A stretch of DNA of 64,000 nucleotides from Paenibacillus glycanilyticus (GTDB taxonomy: Bacteria; Bacillota; Bacilli; Paenibacillales; Paenibacillaceae). The stretch is from the NCBI RefSeq assembly GCF_023715145.1, contig NZ_JAMBNP010000003.1, positions 248,001 to 312,000 of the forward strand, in the 5' to 3' direction. The notes under the pieces are model-generated. The model was given only the letters and a program-made list of their open reading frames with translations, searched no databases and was not told where the DNA came from. How positions within the stretch are numbered: position 1 is the stretch's first letter; each line of letters starts with the position of its first letter. A program made the translations under genes and the position numbers. Of the stretch, positions 44,771-53,478 are shown in pieces.

Positions 44771-44794
44771 GGTTATTCACCTCATCCTTATCCG

Positions 44795-46474
44795 TTAGCG
44801 AATCGTCAAATGCTCTGCAATAGGGCCAAGCACTACGGCAGGCAGGAACGTCAGCGCGCCAACAATCACTACGGTCCCTACAAGAATGCCGGCAAACAGC
44901 ACGTTGTCTGTCCGGAAGGTACCCATCGTCTCGGGGACAGGCTGTTTGCGAACAAGCGAGCCGGCTACCGCGAGCATGGCGATCATCGAAATATACCGCC
45001 CAAACAACATGACCAGTCCGGTCGTAATGTTCCAGAATGGCGTATTGTCGGCGAGACCCTCAAAGCCGGAGCCGTTATTAGCAGCCGACGAGGTATATTC
45101 ATAAAGCACCTGCGAGATGCCGTGGAAGCCCGGATTCGTAATAGCGCCTTGTCCCAGGTCGGTCAGGAAGGCGATTGCCGTCGGAGCCAGAATAATGAAG
45201 GGGTGAACCAGAATCGCGATGGCGATCAGCTTCATCTCCCGCGGCTCGATTTTGCGACCAAGAAACTCAGGTGTCCGTCCAACCATCAGGCCTGCGATAA
45301 ATACGCCGAGAATGGCATACATGAGCATATTGACGAGTCCGACACCCTTACCGCCGAATACCACGTTCAGCATCATTTCCGCCAGCGGGACCATCCCGCC
45401 TAACGGGGTCAGCGTGTCATGCATGTTATTAACGGTACCTGTTGTTGCCGCCGTCGTAACCGCTGTGAACAGGGCGGATTGCGCCATGCCGAATCGGACT
45501 TCCTTGCCCTCCATACTGCCCTGCGAAGCATCGACACCCAGGTTATTCAGTACCGGGTTGCCATTCACTTCGGCGGTATAAACCGTTGCCAGGAAGACAA
45601 GGAACAGCGTCATCATTGCGCTGAATACGACCCAGCCCTGCTTGCGGTTGCCTGCAAAGCGCCCGTAGACATAAGGCAGGGAAGCAGGCAACGCCCACAT
45701 CGACAGGATCTCGATCACGTTCGTCAGCGGATTCGGATTCTCGAACGGATGCGCCGAGTTGACTCCGAAGAAACCGCCGCCGTTGGTGCCCAAATGCTTA
45801 ATCGATTCAAGCGAAGCAACCGGACCGATCGCGATGCTTTGCGTTGCTCCCTCGAGCGTTGTTGCCGTTACCGTTGGCTGCAGGGTTTGCGGCACATGCA
45901 GGCCGACCAGCACCAGCGTGATGAGCAGGGCCAGCGGAAGGAAGATCCGCGTATGGGACTTCACGAAATCGGAGAAGAAGTTGCCGATCGTTGAGCCTCT
46001 GCTTGTGATCCCGCGGATAAAAGCTATCGCAACCGAGAAGCCGGTAGCCGCCGACGTAAACATCATCATCATAATGACGGCCATCTGCGAGAAGTACGAC
46101 AGCCCGGTCTCGCCGCTGTAATGCTGCAGATTCGTATTGGTGATAAAGCTGATGACCGTATTAAAGGATAAGGTTTCTTCCATGGCGCCAATTTTATTGG
46201 GATTACCCGGCAGCGCGCCTTGCAGGCGAAGGAGCAGATAGCTGATCGCGACAAGCGCGATATTGGTCAGAAGAAAACTTAGCGCATACTTTTTCCAGGT
46301 CATGCCATCACGTGATTTCAGGCCGATTATCCTATAAATAAACCGTTCGGTTCCGCCAAAGATGCGGTCGGTCCGGTTAGGTTCATCGGAGTATACGTGA
46401 TACACGTAGGTTCCAAGTGGTTTGACGAGCAGAACAAGCACGCCAATCACGATTATCATCTGTAAAATATCCAT
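44795..46474 (-). CDS. kdpA: potassium-transporting ATPase subunit A
   Basis: 559 residues and about ten membrane helices, with the K+ selectivity-loop regions (TNTNLQHYSGE, GTNGGGFFGVNSAHPFENP, TTAATTGTVNNMHDTLTPLGG and SSAANNGSGFEGL, cited separately). KdpA is the channel-like K+-binding subunit. GGGAGG precedes the ATG. It begins 18 bases after kdpF. Confidence 0.95.
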   Translation of the reverse strand: MDILQMIIVIGVLVLLVKPLGTYVYHVYSDEPNRTDRIFGGTERFIYRIIGLKSRDGMTWKKYALSFLLTNIALVAISYLLLRLQGALPGNPNKIGAMEETLSFNTVISFITNTNLQHYSGETGLSYFSQMAVIMMMMFTSAATGFSVAIAFIRGITSRGSTIGNFFSDFVKSHTRIFLPLALLITLVLVGLHVPQTLQPTVTATTLEGATQSIAIGPVASLESIKHLGTNGGGFFGVNSAHPFENPNPLTNVIEILSMWALPASLPYVYGRFAGNRKQGWVVFSAMMTLFLVFLATVYTAEVNGNPVLNNLGVDASQGSMEGKEVRFGMAQSALFTAVTTAATTGTVNNMHDTLTPLGGMVPLAEMMLNVVFGGKGVGLVNMLMYAILGVFIAGLMVGRTPEFLGRKIEPREMKLIAIAILVHPFIILAPTAIAFLTDLGQGAITNPGFHGISQVLYEYTSSAANNGSGFEGLADNTPFWNITTGLVMLFGRYISMIAMLAVAGSLVRKQPVPETMGTFRTDNVLFAGILVGTVVIVGALTFLPAVVLGPIAEHLTIR

Positions 46475-46492
46475 TGTGACCTCCCGAAAGGG

Positions 46493-46570
46493 TTAGAATT
46501 TCTCCGGCTTAATTAATGCGTAGATCAGGTAAAGAAAGATAAACAAGGCAAGCAGCAGCGTGACAATCAT
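46493..46570 (-). CDS. kdpF: KdpF small membrane subunit
   Basis: 25 residues, a single membrane helix with a charged tail (LYLIYALIKPEKF), the size and ending typical of KdpF, which stabilises the Kdp complex. GAGGAGGAGAAACG gives a strong binding site. Its ATG overlaps the stop of the preceding 34-aa ORF by ATGA. Confidence 0.88.
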   Translation of the reverse strand: MIVTLLLALFIFLYLIYALIKPEKF

Positions 46571-46671
46571 CGTTTCTCCTCCTCATGGATGACAGCGTCG
46601 CACCAATGCATAAAGCCGGCGAAGAGTACAAATACGGCTGCCAGAAGCAGTACCATGTAGATATCTTGCAT
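46567..46671 (-). CDS. 34-aa membrane ORF before kdpF
   Basis: The ATG at 46671 follows AAGGAGGAACAAAAT. The product has one hydrophobic helix (MVLLLAAVFVLFAGFMHW) and an acidic/basic tail (HEEEKR). It is translationally coupled to kdpF. Small ORFs of this type occur before kdpF in other Gram-positive kdp operons; the role is unknown. Confidence 0.65.
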   Translation of the reverse strand: MQDIYMVLLLAAVFVLFAGFMHWCDAVIHEEEKR

Positions 46672-46687
46672 ATTTTGTTCCTCCTTA

Positions 46688-46876
46688 AAAGAATTGCTAC
46701 ATAAACAGCCTAGTGTAGGCTGTTTGTGGTAATTCTTGCTTCGAAAGCGTGGACCTAAAGAATTGCTACATAAACAGCCTAGTGTAGGCTGTTTGTGGTA
46801 ATTCTTGCTTCGAAAGCGTGGACCTAAAGAATTGCTACATAAACAGCCTGGTGTAGGCTGTTTGTGGTCATTCTTG
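46688..46876 (-). repeat. three tandem 69-bp hairpin repeats inside the kdp operon
   Basis: Units at 46688-46756 and 46757-46825 are identical; the third (46826 to about 46876) is truncated and differs at two positions. Each contains AAACAGCCTA-gtg-TAGGCTGTTT within an outer AAGAATT/AATTCTT stem, so each folds as a long hairpin in the mRNA. They fill the gap between the TrkA-like gene stop and the binding site of the 34-aa ORF. Confidence 0.92.
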
Positions 46877-46877
46877 C

Positions 46878-47282
46878 TTACCCGTTTAACTCGTTTGTAA
46901 TGAGAAAAGACGTTTCCGCGCTGCCGGAATAAATCACGAAGTTAGCGCCCATTCCCTTATAGATCAGTCTCGGATTCGAGCTGTCTGTAATGACATAGAT
47001 CGATTTCGACGTCCAGCTGCGGCAGATCTGAATATATCGGCAGCACAGATTCAAGCTTCTCTCGAATAAAAAGATCCGGCCAACCGGCAGCTCCGGTATA
47101 CGCCAGGTAGCTTCATCCATGGTGTTGATGACAATTATTGTGCTCACTTGCAGCATAAGCATTCGCTCATATTCATTTTTGTTGTTTACAATTGCCGCAA
47201 ACGGGATATGTCTGCGCTGCAGCTGTTTAATAAAGTCCTCACCCTGCACATTGGGTGCCGAGACGAGAATATAATCGTTCAT
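46878..47282 (-). CDS. degenerate TrkA-N/RCK-like protein heading the kdp operon
   Basis: 134 residues. The chain starts YILVSAPNVQGEDFIKQL, continues HIPFAAIVNN and VSTIIVINTMDE, the beta-alpha-beta order of a TrkA-N Rossmann domain, but the GxGxxG loop is replaced by APNVQG, so NAD binding is doubtful. Four Cys lie at LNLCCRY and IQICRSW. The ATG at 47282 has GGAG upstream; a longer in-frame ORF to 47324 would run into the terminator. Downstream of two c-di-AMP riboswitches and upstream of the Kdp genes, it is likely a K+ regulatory partner. The family is not one I can name. Confidence 0.65.
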   Translation of the reverse strand: MNDYILVSAPNVQGEDFIKQLQRRHIPFAAIVNNKNEYERMLMLQVSTIIVINTMDEATWRIPELPVGRIFLFERSLNLCCRYIQICRSWTSKSIYVITDSSNPRLIYKGMGANFVIYSGSAETSFLITNELNG

Positions 47283-47322
47283 GTATTTCGCTCCTCTGTT
47301 GTTAGAGGAATCAACGACAAAC

Positions 47323-47360
47323 AAAAAAAGCCGCGGAAGAGGGACTCTTCACGCGGCTTA
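47323..47360 (-). terminator. terminator of the gene-proximal riboswitch
   Basis: On the minus strand AGCCGCG...CGCGGCT with inner AAGAG/CTCTT is followed by seven T. It stands 41 bases before the TrkA-like start. Confidence 0.85.
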
Positions 47361-47417
47361 TAAGCGCAGCAGAAAACAAACCGCGCCTATACTCACGATC
47401 ATCGTTGCCTCTCTTGG

Positions 47418-47580
47418 TACGCTGACGAGGTTAGCTGACGGATTCGGGCGTAAGAGTCGCCCTACGCCATAACGGCCATATTACGGCCGCTGCGGCGATT
47501 CACCCCGTGGACGTACGGCTGTTGTCGCCGTTCATCCGATTGGTTCCCCCGTTCCCTTGGTGAAAGGGATTAAGCGATAA
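47418..47580 (-). promoter_or_regulatory. ydaO-type c-di-AMP riboswitch (gene-proximal copy)
   Basis: Read on the minus strand it shows the conserved ydaO elements in order: TCGCTTAA, GGGGGAACCAAT, GGGGTGAATC, AGGGCGACTCT, and CCGAATCCGTCAGCTAACC. A P1 helix joins TCGCT near 47575 with AGCG near 47420. High c-di-AMP should favour the downstream terminator and shut off the operon. Confidence 0.92.
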
Positions 47581-47596
47581 AGACACTTGAATAATA

Positions 47597-47630
47597 GAAA
47601 AAAGCCGCAGAGGAAAGTCCCCGCGGCCCG
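47597..47630 (-). terminator. terminator of the promoter-proximal riboswitch
   Basis: GCCGCGGGGA...TCCTCTGCGGC on the minus strand followed by TTTTTTC. It lies between the two aptamers. Confidence 0.82.
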
Positions 47631-47710
47631 TTTGGGTCACAAGATAACATCATCCTCTCTACCTGGAAAATGCGCCGCAGCTCAGTAGCTATGCTGCAGC
47701 CGGCATTTTC

Positions 47711-47890
47711 ATCGCTTACGAGGTTAGCTGACGGATTCGGACGGTGAGAGTCGCCCTACCGGGTCCGGCTGCATGCAGCCTTTTCCGGATTCACCCCGGA
47801 CAAACAGGACGCAGCCGGCTCTCACACCGTCTGCGACTTCTGCTTATCATTTGGTTCCCCCGTTTTCCATTACGGAAACTCAGCGATTGA
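47711..47890 (-). promoter_or_regulatory. ydaO-type c-di-AMP riboswitch (promoter-proximal copy)
   Basis: The minus strand has ATCGCTGAG, GGGGGAACCAAAT, CCGGGGTGAATCC, AGGGCGACTCTC, CCGAATCCGTCAGCTAACC and closing AAGCGAT for P1. About 80 bases of expression platform separate it from its own terminator. Confidence 0.92.
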
Positions 47891-47917
47891 ACACTACATT
47901 TCTTTTGGATGAATCGT

Positions 47918-47946
47918 ATATTACGCCTGACTACAGCAGATGTAAA
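47918..47946 (-). promoter_or_regulatory. promoter of the riboswitch-kdp operon
   Basis: On the minus strand TTTACA and TAATAT are spaced by 17 bases, with the transcription start expected near 47911, about 20 bases before the first aptamer. Confidence 0.7.
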
Positions 47947-48125
47947 TGAACGATAGAGGCGGCATATTGTCTAATTATGACATTGCAATTGGTTAGAGCG
48001 TTTACATTTACAGCGATCTCTATGATGCTCTTTCTGAAGCTGTATATCTCTCGAATGCGGCAATAATGCACAAAACGACTACTTTGGAGAGGCCCATTTA
48101 CGGCTTGTTACTCGATTGAACAACC

Positions 48126-48297
48126 AAATAACAGGGAAAAACCGTGCTACAGCAGGGTTGGCGTAATGAAGCGGGGCAGAAACAGTCAAATAAGACGTAA
48201 AAACCGTGTTACAGCAGGGTCGGTGTACTGGAATGGGGCAGAAGCAGCTGAATAAGACGTAAAAACCGTGCTAGAGCATTGTTGGCATGTTAATGGC
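48126..48297. repeat. three imperfect 62-bp tandem repeats
   Basis: Units begin at 48126, 48188 and 48250. The shared core is AATAAGACGTAAAAACCGTG, then CTACAGCAGGGT and GGGGCAGAA. The third unit decays after GCTAGAGCA. The rest of 47947-48422 has no gene I can support. Confidence 0.82.
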
Positions 48298-48422
48298 GGT
48301 CTATCTGGCGATGGGAGAGGCTATGATGGAAATGGGGGGAATCTCCCCTTGTTTTCGTCCGCCAATTTTGGGACAATAGTAGTCAGTATGCGGTTTAGGC
48401 CGCGTTTGTGAAAAGAGGATAA

Positions 48423-49496
48423 ATGATGAGTACACCATCCATATATGGATTTACTTTAGATCAATTAACGGCATGGCTGGGCGAGCGCGGACATAAAAAG
48501 TTCCGGGCGACGCAGGTATGGGATTATTTGTACCGGAAGCGCGTGACGAGCTTTGCGGACATGAGCGAGGTACACGCGGACTGCGTGAAGCTGCTGGAGG
48601 AGAATTTCGCGATTCAGACGCTGGCCGAGCATACGAAGCAGGTGTCCAAGGACGGCACGGTTAAGCTACTGCTGAAGCTTGATGACGGCAACCTGATCGA
48701 GACGGTCATGATGCGGCATAAATTCGGTTTATCGGTCTGCGTGACAACGCAGGTAGGCTGCAATATCGGCTGCAGCTTCTGCGCGAGCGGCCTGCTGAAG
48801 AAGAGCAGGGATCTGACGAGCGGCGAGATTGTCGAGCAGATTATGAAGATTCAGCTTCATCTGGATGAAGCGGGTCAAAGCGAGAAGGTCAGCCACATCG
48901 TCGTCATGGGCATCGGCGAACCGTTCGATAACTTCATCCATCTCAATGACTTCCTGACAACCGTGAAGGATCACAAGGGCCTTGCGATCGGACCGCGCCA
49001 TATTACCGTTTCGACGAGCGGTCTCGCGGACAAGATTCGGGAATTTGCCGATAAGGACCAGGGGGTTAACCTCGCCGTATCGCTGCATGCGCCTAACAAT
49101 GAGCTGCGGACGCGGATTATGAAGATCAACCGCGCCATCCCGATCGAGAAGCTGATGGACGCCATCGATTATTACCTGGAGCAGACGAACCGCCGGATTA
49201 CGCTGGAATATATCCTTCTGAAGGATGTGAACGACCAGCATGAGCATGCTCTTGAGCTTGCCGAGCTGGTGGGCGACCGCCGCCGTTCGCTCGTCAACGT
49301 GAACCTGATTCCGTATAATCCGGTTGACGAGCACAGCCAATATCAGCGCAGCGAGAATGATTCCATCAAGGGCTTCTACGACACGCTCAAAAAACAAGGC
49401 GTCAGCGTCAGCGTCCGCCTCGAGCACGGCGCCGACATCGACGCGGCTTGCGGCCAGCTGCGAAGCAAGCAGATGAACAAGGAAAAAGCGGGATAA
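48423..49496 (+). CDS. rlmN: 23S rRNA (adenine-2503-C2)-methyltransferase RlmN
   Basis: 357 residues. The radical-SAM cluster motif is GCNIGCSFC (Cys113, 117, 120), with [24 protein letters not shown] and the C-terminal DIDAACGQL carrying the methyl-shuttle Cys. RlmN methylates C2 of A2503 in 23S rRNA and A37 in some tRNAs. The start is at one of two adjacent ATGs (48423 or 48426) after AGAGGAT. It is followed by a shared terminator. Confidence 0.94.
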   Translation: MMSTPSIYGFTLDQLTAWLGERGHKKFRATQVWDYLYRKRVTSFADMSEVHADCVKLLEENFAIQTLAEHTKQVSKDGTVKLLLKLDDGNLIETVMMRHKFGLSVCVTTQVGCNIGCSFCASGLLKKSRDLTSGEIVEQIMKIQLHLDEAGQSEKVSHIVVMGIGEPFDNFIHLNDFLTTVKDHKGLAIGPRHITVSTSGLADKIREFADKDQGVNLAVSLHAPNNELRTRIMKINRAIPIEKLMDAIDYYLEQTNRRITLEYILLKDVNDQHEHALELAELVGDRRRSLVNVNLIPYNPVDEHSQYQRSENDSIKGFYDTLKKQGVSVSVRLEHGADIDAACGQLRSKQMNKEKAG

Positions 49497-49505
49497 CCAT
49501 ACAAG

Positions 49506-49535
49506 AAAGCCATGATCAGAGGATCATGGCTTTTT
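49506..49535. terminator. bidirectional terminator after rlmN
   Basis: AAAGCCATGATC (49506-49517) pairs with GATCATGGCTTT (49522-49533), followed by TT. The left arm encodes part of the end of the convergent YhhN gene. Confidence 0.85.
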
Positions 49536-50175
49536 GCTTAGGAGCGTTACGGGATTGATGACCGATGCAGGCGGCGATGCAGAACTGCGCGGCATAATAG
49601 GTGGTCATGATCAGAATATCCGAGCCCGCAACCTCCGAGACGAACTTATTCCAGGCCAGAACGGAGTCCGATGCCATGAACAGCAAGGCGCCGGCAACCG
49701 CCCAGACGTTGCCGGACATCATGGCCGACCATCCCATCAGCGATATCGCGGTTACATACACAAGCACCGGTCCCTTCAAGCTGCCGTCTCCCGATTTCGC
49801 GAGCGCATCCAGCAGTTCATTGCCCATATAGACGGCATATACTCCAATGGGAAGGATCGTTGCAGCCCGCCAAACGGAGAACTTCCATTGACTGAAAAAT
49901 CCGCTTAAATAAAACAGATGCCCGATCAAAAAGGCGGACAGTCCTACGATGAAATGGTCGAGGGTAACATCTCCGATGATGCAGAAGACAAGACCGGCAA
50001 GCAGAATGCGTTGGAACCGCTTACCGTTTCCGGCAGATTGCAAGTAAGCATAGGCGATGATGAGAATCATCGGGATAGCTTTGAAAATTAGCTTGACGGC
50101 ATGCGGTTCAGCAGGAATGATAAAAATGTACAGCAAACCCGTAAGCAGGATGAGTGCAGGCATGATTTTATACAA
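49516..50175 (-). CDS. lysoplasmalogenase-like YhhN family membrane protein
   Basis: 219 residues and about eight hydrophobic helices. FKAIPMILIIAYA, GLVFCIIGDVTL, FLIGHLFYLSGF and GALLFMASDSVLAW with conserved acidic residues in membranes are the YhhN/TMEM86 pattern. Human TMEM86B cleaves the vinyl ether of lysoplasmalogens; the bacterial role is not settled. The start is TTG with AGGAG nine bases before it. Confidence 0.83.
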   Translation of the reverse strand: MYKIMPALILLTGLLYIFIIPAEPHAVKLIFKAIPMILIIAYAYLQSAGNGKRFQRILLAGLVFCIIGDVTLDHFIVGLSAFLIGHLFYLSGFFSQWKFSVWRAATILPIGVYAVYMGNELLDALAKSGDGSLKGPVLVYVTAISLMGWSAMMSGNVWAVAGALLFMASDSVLAWNKFVSEVAGSDILIMTTYYAAQFCIAACIGHQSRNAPKQKAMIL

Positions 50176-50269
50176 TCAACATCGCTCCTTTTACACAGTA
50201 CTATAGCATAGATTTTACCTTGGATTAGGCAGAAATAAATAGACTTCTATCGTAAAGGCGGGGTACATA

Positions 50270-51637
50270 ATGAACGGATCTTTATTGCTCGAGAAACAGC
50301 AGGTTTATTACCGCACCGGCGCAACCCGTAGTCTCGAATTCCGCCTGGCACAGCTGGCGAAGCTGCGCCAGGCTATCGTGGAGCGGGAGGATGCGATCAT
50401 GCTGGCGCTTCGCGAGGACTTGAACCGAAGCGAGCAGGAAGCTTTTATGCTGGAGATTGGGCTCGTGCTCAAGGAAATCTCGTTTGTTCGGAAGCGCCTG
50501 AAGCGGTGGATGAAGCCCGCCAAGGTGAAGACCGCGCTCACCCATGCCGGCAGCAAAGGGTATATTGTGCCCGAGCCGCTTGGAACGGCGCTTATTATCG
50601 CACCGTGGAACTACCCGTTCCAGCTGGCGGCCGCTCCGCTCGTTGGTGCAATTGCAGCCGGCAATACGGCTGTATTGAAGCCATCGGAGCTTTCTCCGGC
50701 GGTATCTAGCATCCTATCCTCGCTTATTCAGGATACCTTCGATCCCTCGTACATTGCCGTCATGGAAGGCGGGGTTGAAGTCAGCAGAGAGCTGCTGAAC
50801 CTGCCGTTCGATAAAATCTTCTTCACGGGCAGCGTCAATGTCGGCAAGCAGGTCATGGCTGCGGCTGCGAAGCATCTCACGCCCGTTACGCTGGAGCTTG
50901 GCGGCAAAAGCCCGGCGATCGTTCACCATGATGCCAATCTCAAGCTGGCTGCGAGACGCCTTGCCTTTGGCAAGTTCATCAATGCGGGACAGACCTGCAT
51001 CGCTCCGGACTACGTGCTTGTGCACCGCAGCGCAGAAGGGGAGTTTGTGGAGCAGATGCGCAAGGCGGTTGCGAAGTTTTACGGTGCGGAGCCGCTCACC
51101 CATCCGGATTACGGCAGAATCATTTCGGAGCGGCATTTCAGCCGGCTCGCCGGCTTCCTTCGGGATGGAGAAGCCGTAATAGGCGGCCGTGCCGATGAGC
51201 TGGCGCTCCGCATTGAGCCGACCGTTCTTACCGTGGTGGATTGGAGCATGCCGATCATGCAAGAGGAGATATTCGGCCCGATTCTGCCGGTGCTTGTCTA
51301 TGACGAGCTGCAGGAGGCGATTGATCTGATTAATGCGCGGCCAAAGCCGCTTGCCCTCTATTTGTTCAGCGAGAATCCGGCTATTCAGAAGCGGGTGACG
51401 GAGGCGGTGCCTTTTGGAGGTGGGTGCATTAACGATACGCTTATGCATCTGGCGACGCCTTATCTGCCGTTTGGAGGGGTGGGCGAGAGCGGCACCGGGG
51501 CTTATCACGGCGAGTACAGCTTCAAGACCTTCTCCCACATGAAGAGCGTATTAAAGCAAACGACCAAGTTTGACTTTGCGTTCCGTTACCCGTCTGCCAA
51601 GGGTGGTCTGTCGATCATTCGGAGGCTGATGAAATAG
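50270..51637 (+). CDS. aldehyde dehydrogenase (YwdH/ALDH3-like)
   Basis: 455 residues. The catalytic Cys243 ([11 protein letters not shown]) and general base Glu209 (TLELGGKSP) are in place, with the cofactor regions [12 protein letters not shown] and [12 protein letters not shown]. The short length and absence of an extended N-terminus fit class 3 ALDHs, which oxidise long-chain or aromatic aldehydes with NAD(P). It is monocistronic as far as can be seen. Confidence 0.9.
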   Translation: MNGSLLLEKQQVYYRTGATRSLEFRLAQLAKLRQAIVEREDAIMLALREDLNRSEQEAFMLEIGLVLKEISFVRKRLKRWMKPAKVKTALTHAGSKGYIVPEPLGTALIIAPWNYPFQLAAAPLVGAIAAGNTAVLKPSELSPAVSSILSSLIQDTFDPSYIAVMEGGVEVSRELLNLPFDKIFFTGSVNVGKQVMAAAAKHLTPVTLELGGKSPAIVHHDANLKLAARRLAFGKFINAGQTCIAPDYVLVHRSAEGEFVEQMRKAVAKFYGAEPLTHPDYGRIISERHFSRLAGFLRDGEAVIGGRADELALRIEPTVLTVVDWSMPIMQEEIFGPILPVLVYDELQEAIDLINARPKPLALYLFSENPAIQKRVTEAVPFGGGCINDTLMHLATPYLPFGGVGESGTGAYHGEYSFKTFSHMKSVLKQTTKFDFAFRYPSAKGGLSIIRRLMK

Positions 51638-51684
51638 CAGGTGGAGAGTGAAAACGTTTTATCTATTTTTTGGAAAAAATTTAT

Positions 51685-51714
51685 TTGACTTCTGTCCGGT
51701 TTGCTCAGTAACAT
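51685..51714 (+). promoter_or_regulatory. candidate promoter for the DHA2 exporter
   Basis: TTGACT and TAACAT are spaced by 18 bases. Upstream, TGAAAACGTTTTAT (51649-51662) resembles a catabolite-response element but lacks its last two consensus bases. Confidence 0.4.
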
Positions 51715-51796
51715 GGGGGAGCACAACCATTACTTGACAGCCGTTGTCCATCGCATCCCTGGCGTAATGGTGTATTCCATGTAGGAGGTCAAGCAG

Positions 51797-53347
51797 ATGG
51801 AACAACGGTTAACCGATAATCCGCAGGAGCAGGAATTCAGTCTGAAAAGCATTCTGCTTCCGCTTGTCGCGATTATTCTCGGCTGCTTTATGGTCATTCT
51901 CGACACTACCGCCATGAACGTTGCCTTATCGAAGCTCGTAGAGGATTTCCATACGCAGCTTCCCATCCTGCAGTGGACGGTAACGGGCTATATGCTTGCG
52001 CAGGCTGCCGTTATCCCGCTCGCGGGCTGGCTGTCCGACCGGTTCGGCGCCAAGACGGTCTTCCTGACCTCGGTCGTTCTCTTTACGATCGGCTCGCTGT
52101 TATGCGCGCTGCCGAATGACCCGCATACGCTTATTATGTTCCGCGTCATTCAAGGACTCGGAGGCGGCTTTGTGCTGCCGGTTGCGATGGCTTATGTCTA
52201 CCGGCTGAGCCCGCCCAATAAGGTCGGGCAGGTCATGGGTATGCTCGGCGTACCGATTCTGCTGGCTCCGGCTATTGGTCCGATCCTCTCCGGCTGGCTG
52301 GTCGAATATCATTCCTGGCGCTGGATCTTCCTGATTAATTTGCCGGTCGGAATTATCAGCGTATTGTTTGGTCTGTGGAGTCTGCCGAAGCTGGCGACCA
52401 AGAAGCTTGCCGGATTTGATATTCCGGGCATGATTCTGGGTCCGCTCGCCTTCGCCGCGTTGTCCTATGGCGTCAACCAGGGCGCGGAAAGCTGGACGTC
52501 GGATAAGACGCTGGGCGGTCTGATCGTCGGCGGCGTCGCGCTGATCGTCTTTATCTTCGTAGAGCTGCGCGCGAAGCATCCGCTGCTGGATCTGCGGGTA
52601 TTCCGCTCGGTCGATTTCTCGTTTGGCATCGTCGTGCAGTGGATTGTTCAATTCTCGCTGTTTGGCGCGATCTTCCTCTTGCCGCAGTTCCTGCAGCAGG
52701 GCCGGGGATACGGTGCCTTCGATACCGGGCTTACCTTGTTCCCGCAAGCGCTGGCTTCGGCCTGCATGATGCCGATCGGCGGTTATTTATTCGACCGGAT
52801 CGGAGTTCGCTGGCTGGTCGTTATTGGACTTAGCCTGGTATCGGGCGCGATCTTCCAATATTCGCATCTCGATATCCATACCGGCAGGGAAGATCTGCTG
52901 CTCCCGCTTATTATGGCGGGCTCAGGTATGGGATTAATGATGATGCCGCTTAACTCCCATCTGATTAACAAGACGCCGCGCGAGCTGGTCAGCCGGGTGA
53001 CTTCGCTTACCAGCGCCATGCAGCAGGTTATCAGTTCCCTTGCGGTAGCGCTGCTTGTAACGATTCTGACGAAGCGGATTGCCAGGCTGATGACAGAAGC
53101 GAATGTTCCGCCCGAGGTGCTGGCGAATCAAGCTTCGGGCAATGCCGCGCAGGCGGATCCGGAGCAGATGCAGCAGCTTCTCGCGCTTGCCGTGGATGCC
53201 TTCGATTATACGTTTGGCATCATGCTGTTTGTGGCCATAACCGGCGCCGTATTAGGCCTGCTGCTCCGCAGAGGCAAGAAGAGCCCGGGCGAGAACACGC
53301 AGGCGGATAAGCCGGAAGCGGCGCTTGAAGGGCTTCATATGGGATAA
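51797..53347 (+). CDS. DHA2-family (EmrB/QacA) MFS multidrug exporter
   Basis: 516 residues and fourteen membrane segments. LDTTAMNVALSKLVEDF in helix 1, WTVTGYMLAQAAVIPLAGW, and motif C GVPILLAPAIGPILSGWL mark the 14-helix drug:H+ antiporters. AGGAGG sits before the ATG. The C-terminal tail is hydrophilic and ends GLHMG. A terminator follows. Confidence 0.9.
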   Translation: MEQRLTDNPQEQEFSLKSILLPLVAIILGCFMVILDTTAMNVALSKLVEDFHTQLPILQWTVTGYMLAQAAVIPLAGWLSDRFGAKTVFLTSVVLFTIGSLLCALPNDPHTLIMFRVIQGLGGGFVLPVAMAYVYRLSPPNKVGQVMGMLGVPILLAPAIGPILSGWLVEYHSWRWIFLINLPVGIISVLFGLWSLPKLATKKLAGFDIPGMILGPLAFAALSYGVNQGAESWTSDKTLGGLIVGGVALIVFIFVELRAKHPLLDLRVFRSVDFSFGIVVQWIVQFSLFGAIFLLPQFLQQGRGYGAFDTGLTLFPQALASACMMPIGGYLFDRIGVRWLVVIGLSLVSGAIFQYSHLDIHTGREDLLLPLIMAGSGMGLMMMPLNSHLINKTPRELVSRVTSLTSAMQQVISSLAVALLVTILTKRIARLMTEANVPPEVLANQASGNAAQADPEQMQQLLALAVDAFDYTFGIMLFVAITGAVLGLLLRRGKKSPGENTQADKPEAALEGLHMG

Positions 53348-53353
53348 TCGTTG

Positions 53354-53387
53354 AGCGCTCGGCTGACCTTAGCCGGGCGCTTTTTTT
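53354..53387 (+). terminator. terminator of the DHA2 exporter
   Basis: AGCGCTCGGCT (53354-53364) pairs with AGCCGGGCGCT (53371-53381, one G:U-type mismatch), followed by seven T. Confidence 0.85.
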
Positions 53388-53478
53388 CGCTTCGAACAGG
53401 TATGAAATGGTTGGAAACGATCACAATATAACGAGTTCTGCCTACACCAATTAATCCCTGAAGGAGCAAAGATTCAAC

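Noticed and set aside
46688..46876. Three repeats as a CRISPR array
   Set aside because: The units are contiguous 69-bp copies without unique spacers, and no cas genes are near.
48423..49496. Cfr-type resistance methyltransferase
   Set aside because: Sequence around the cluster ([12 protein letters not shown]) and the overall form match housekeeping RlmN; Cfr typically reads GCNFGCKFCATG.
51649..51662. A catabolite-response element before the DHA2 exporter
   Set aside because: The last two consensus bases are missing and the gene has no link to carbon control.
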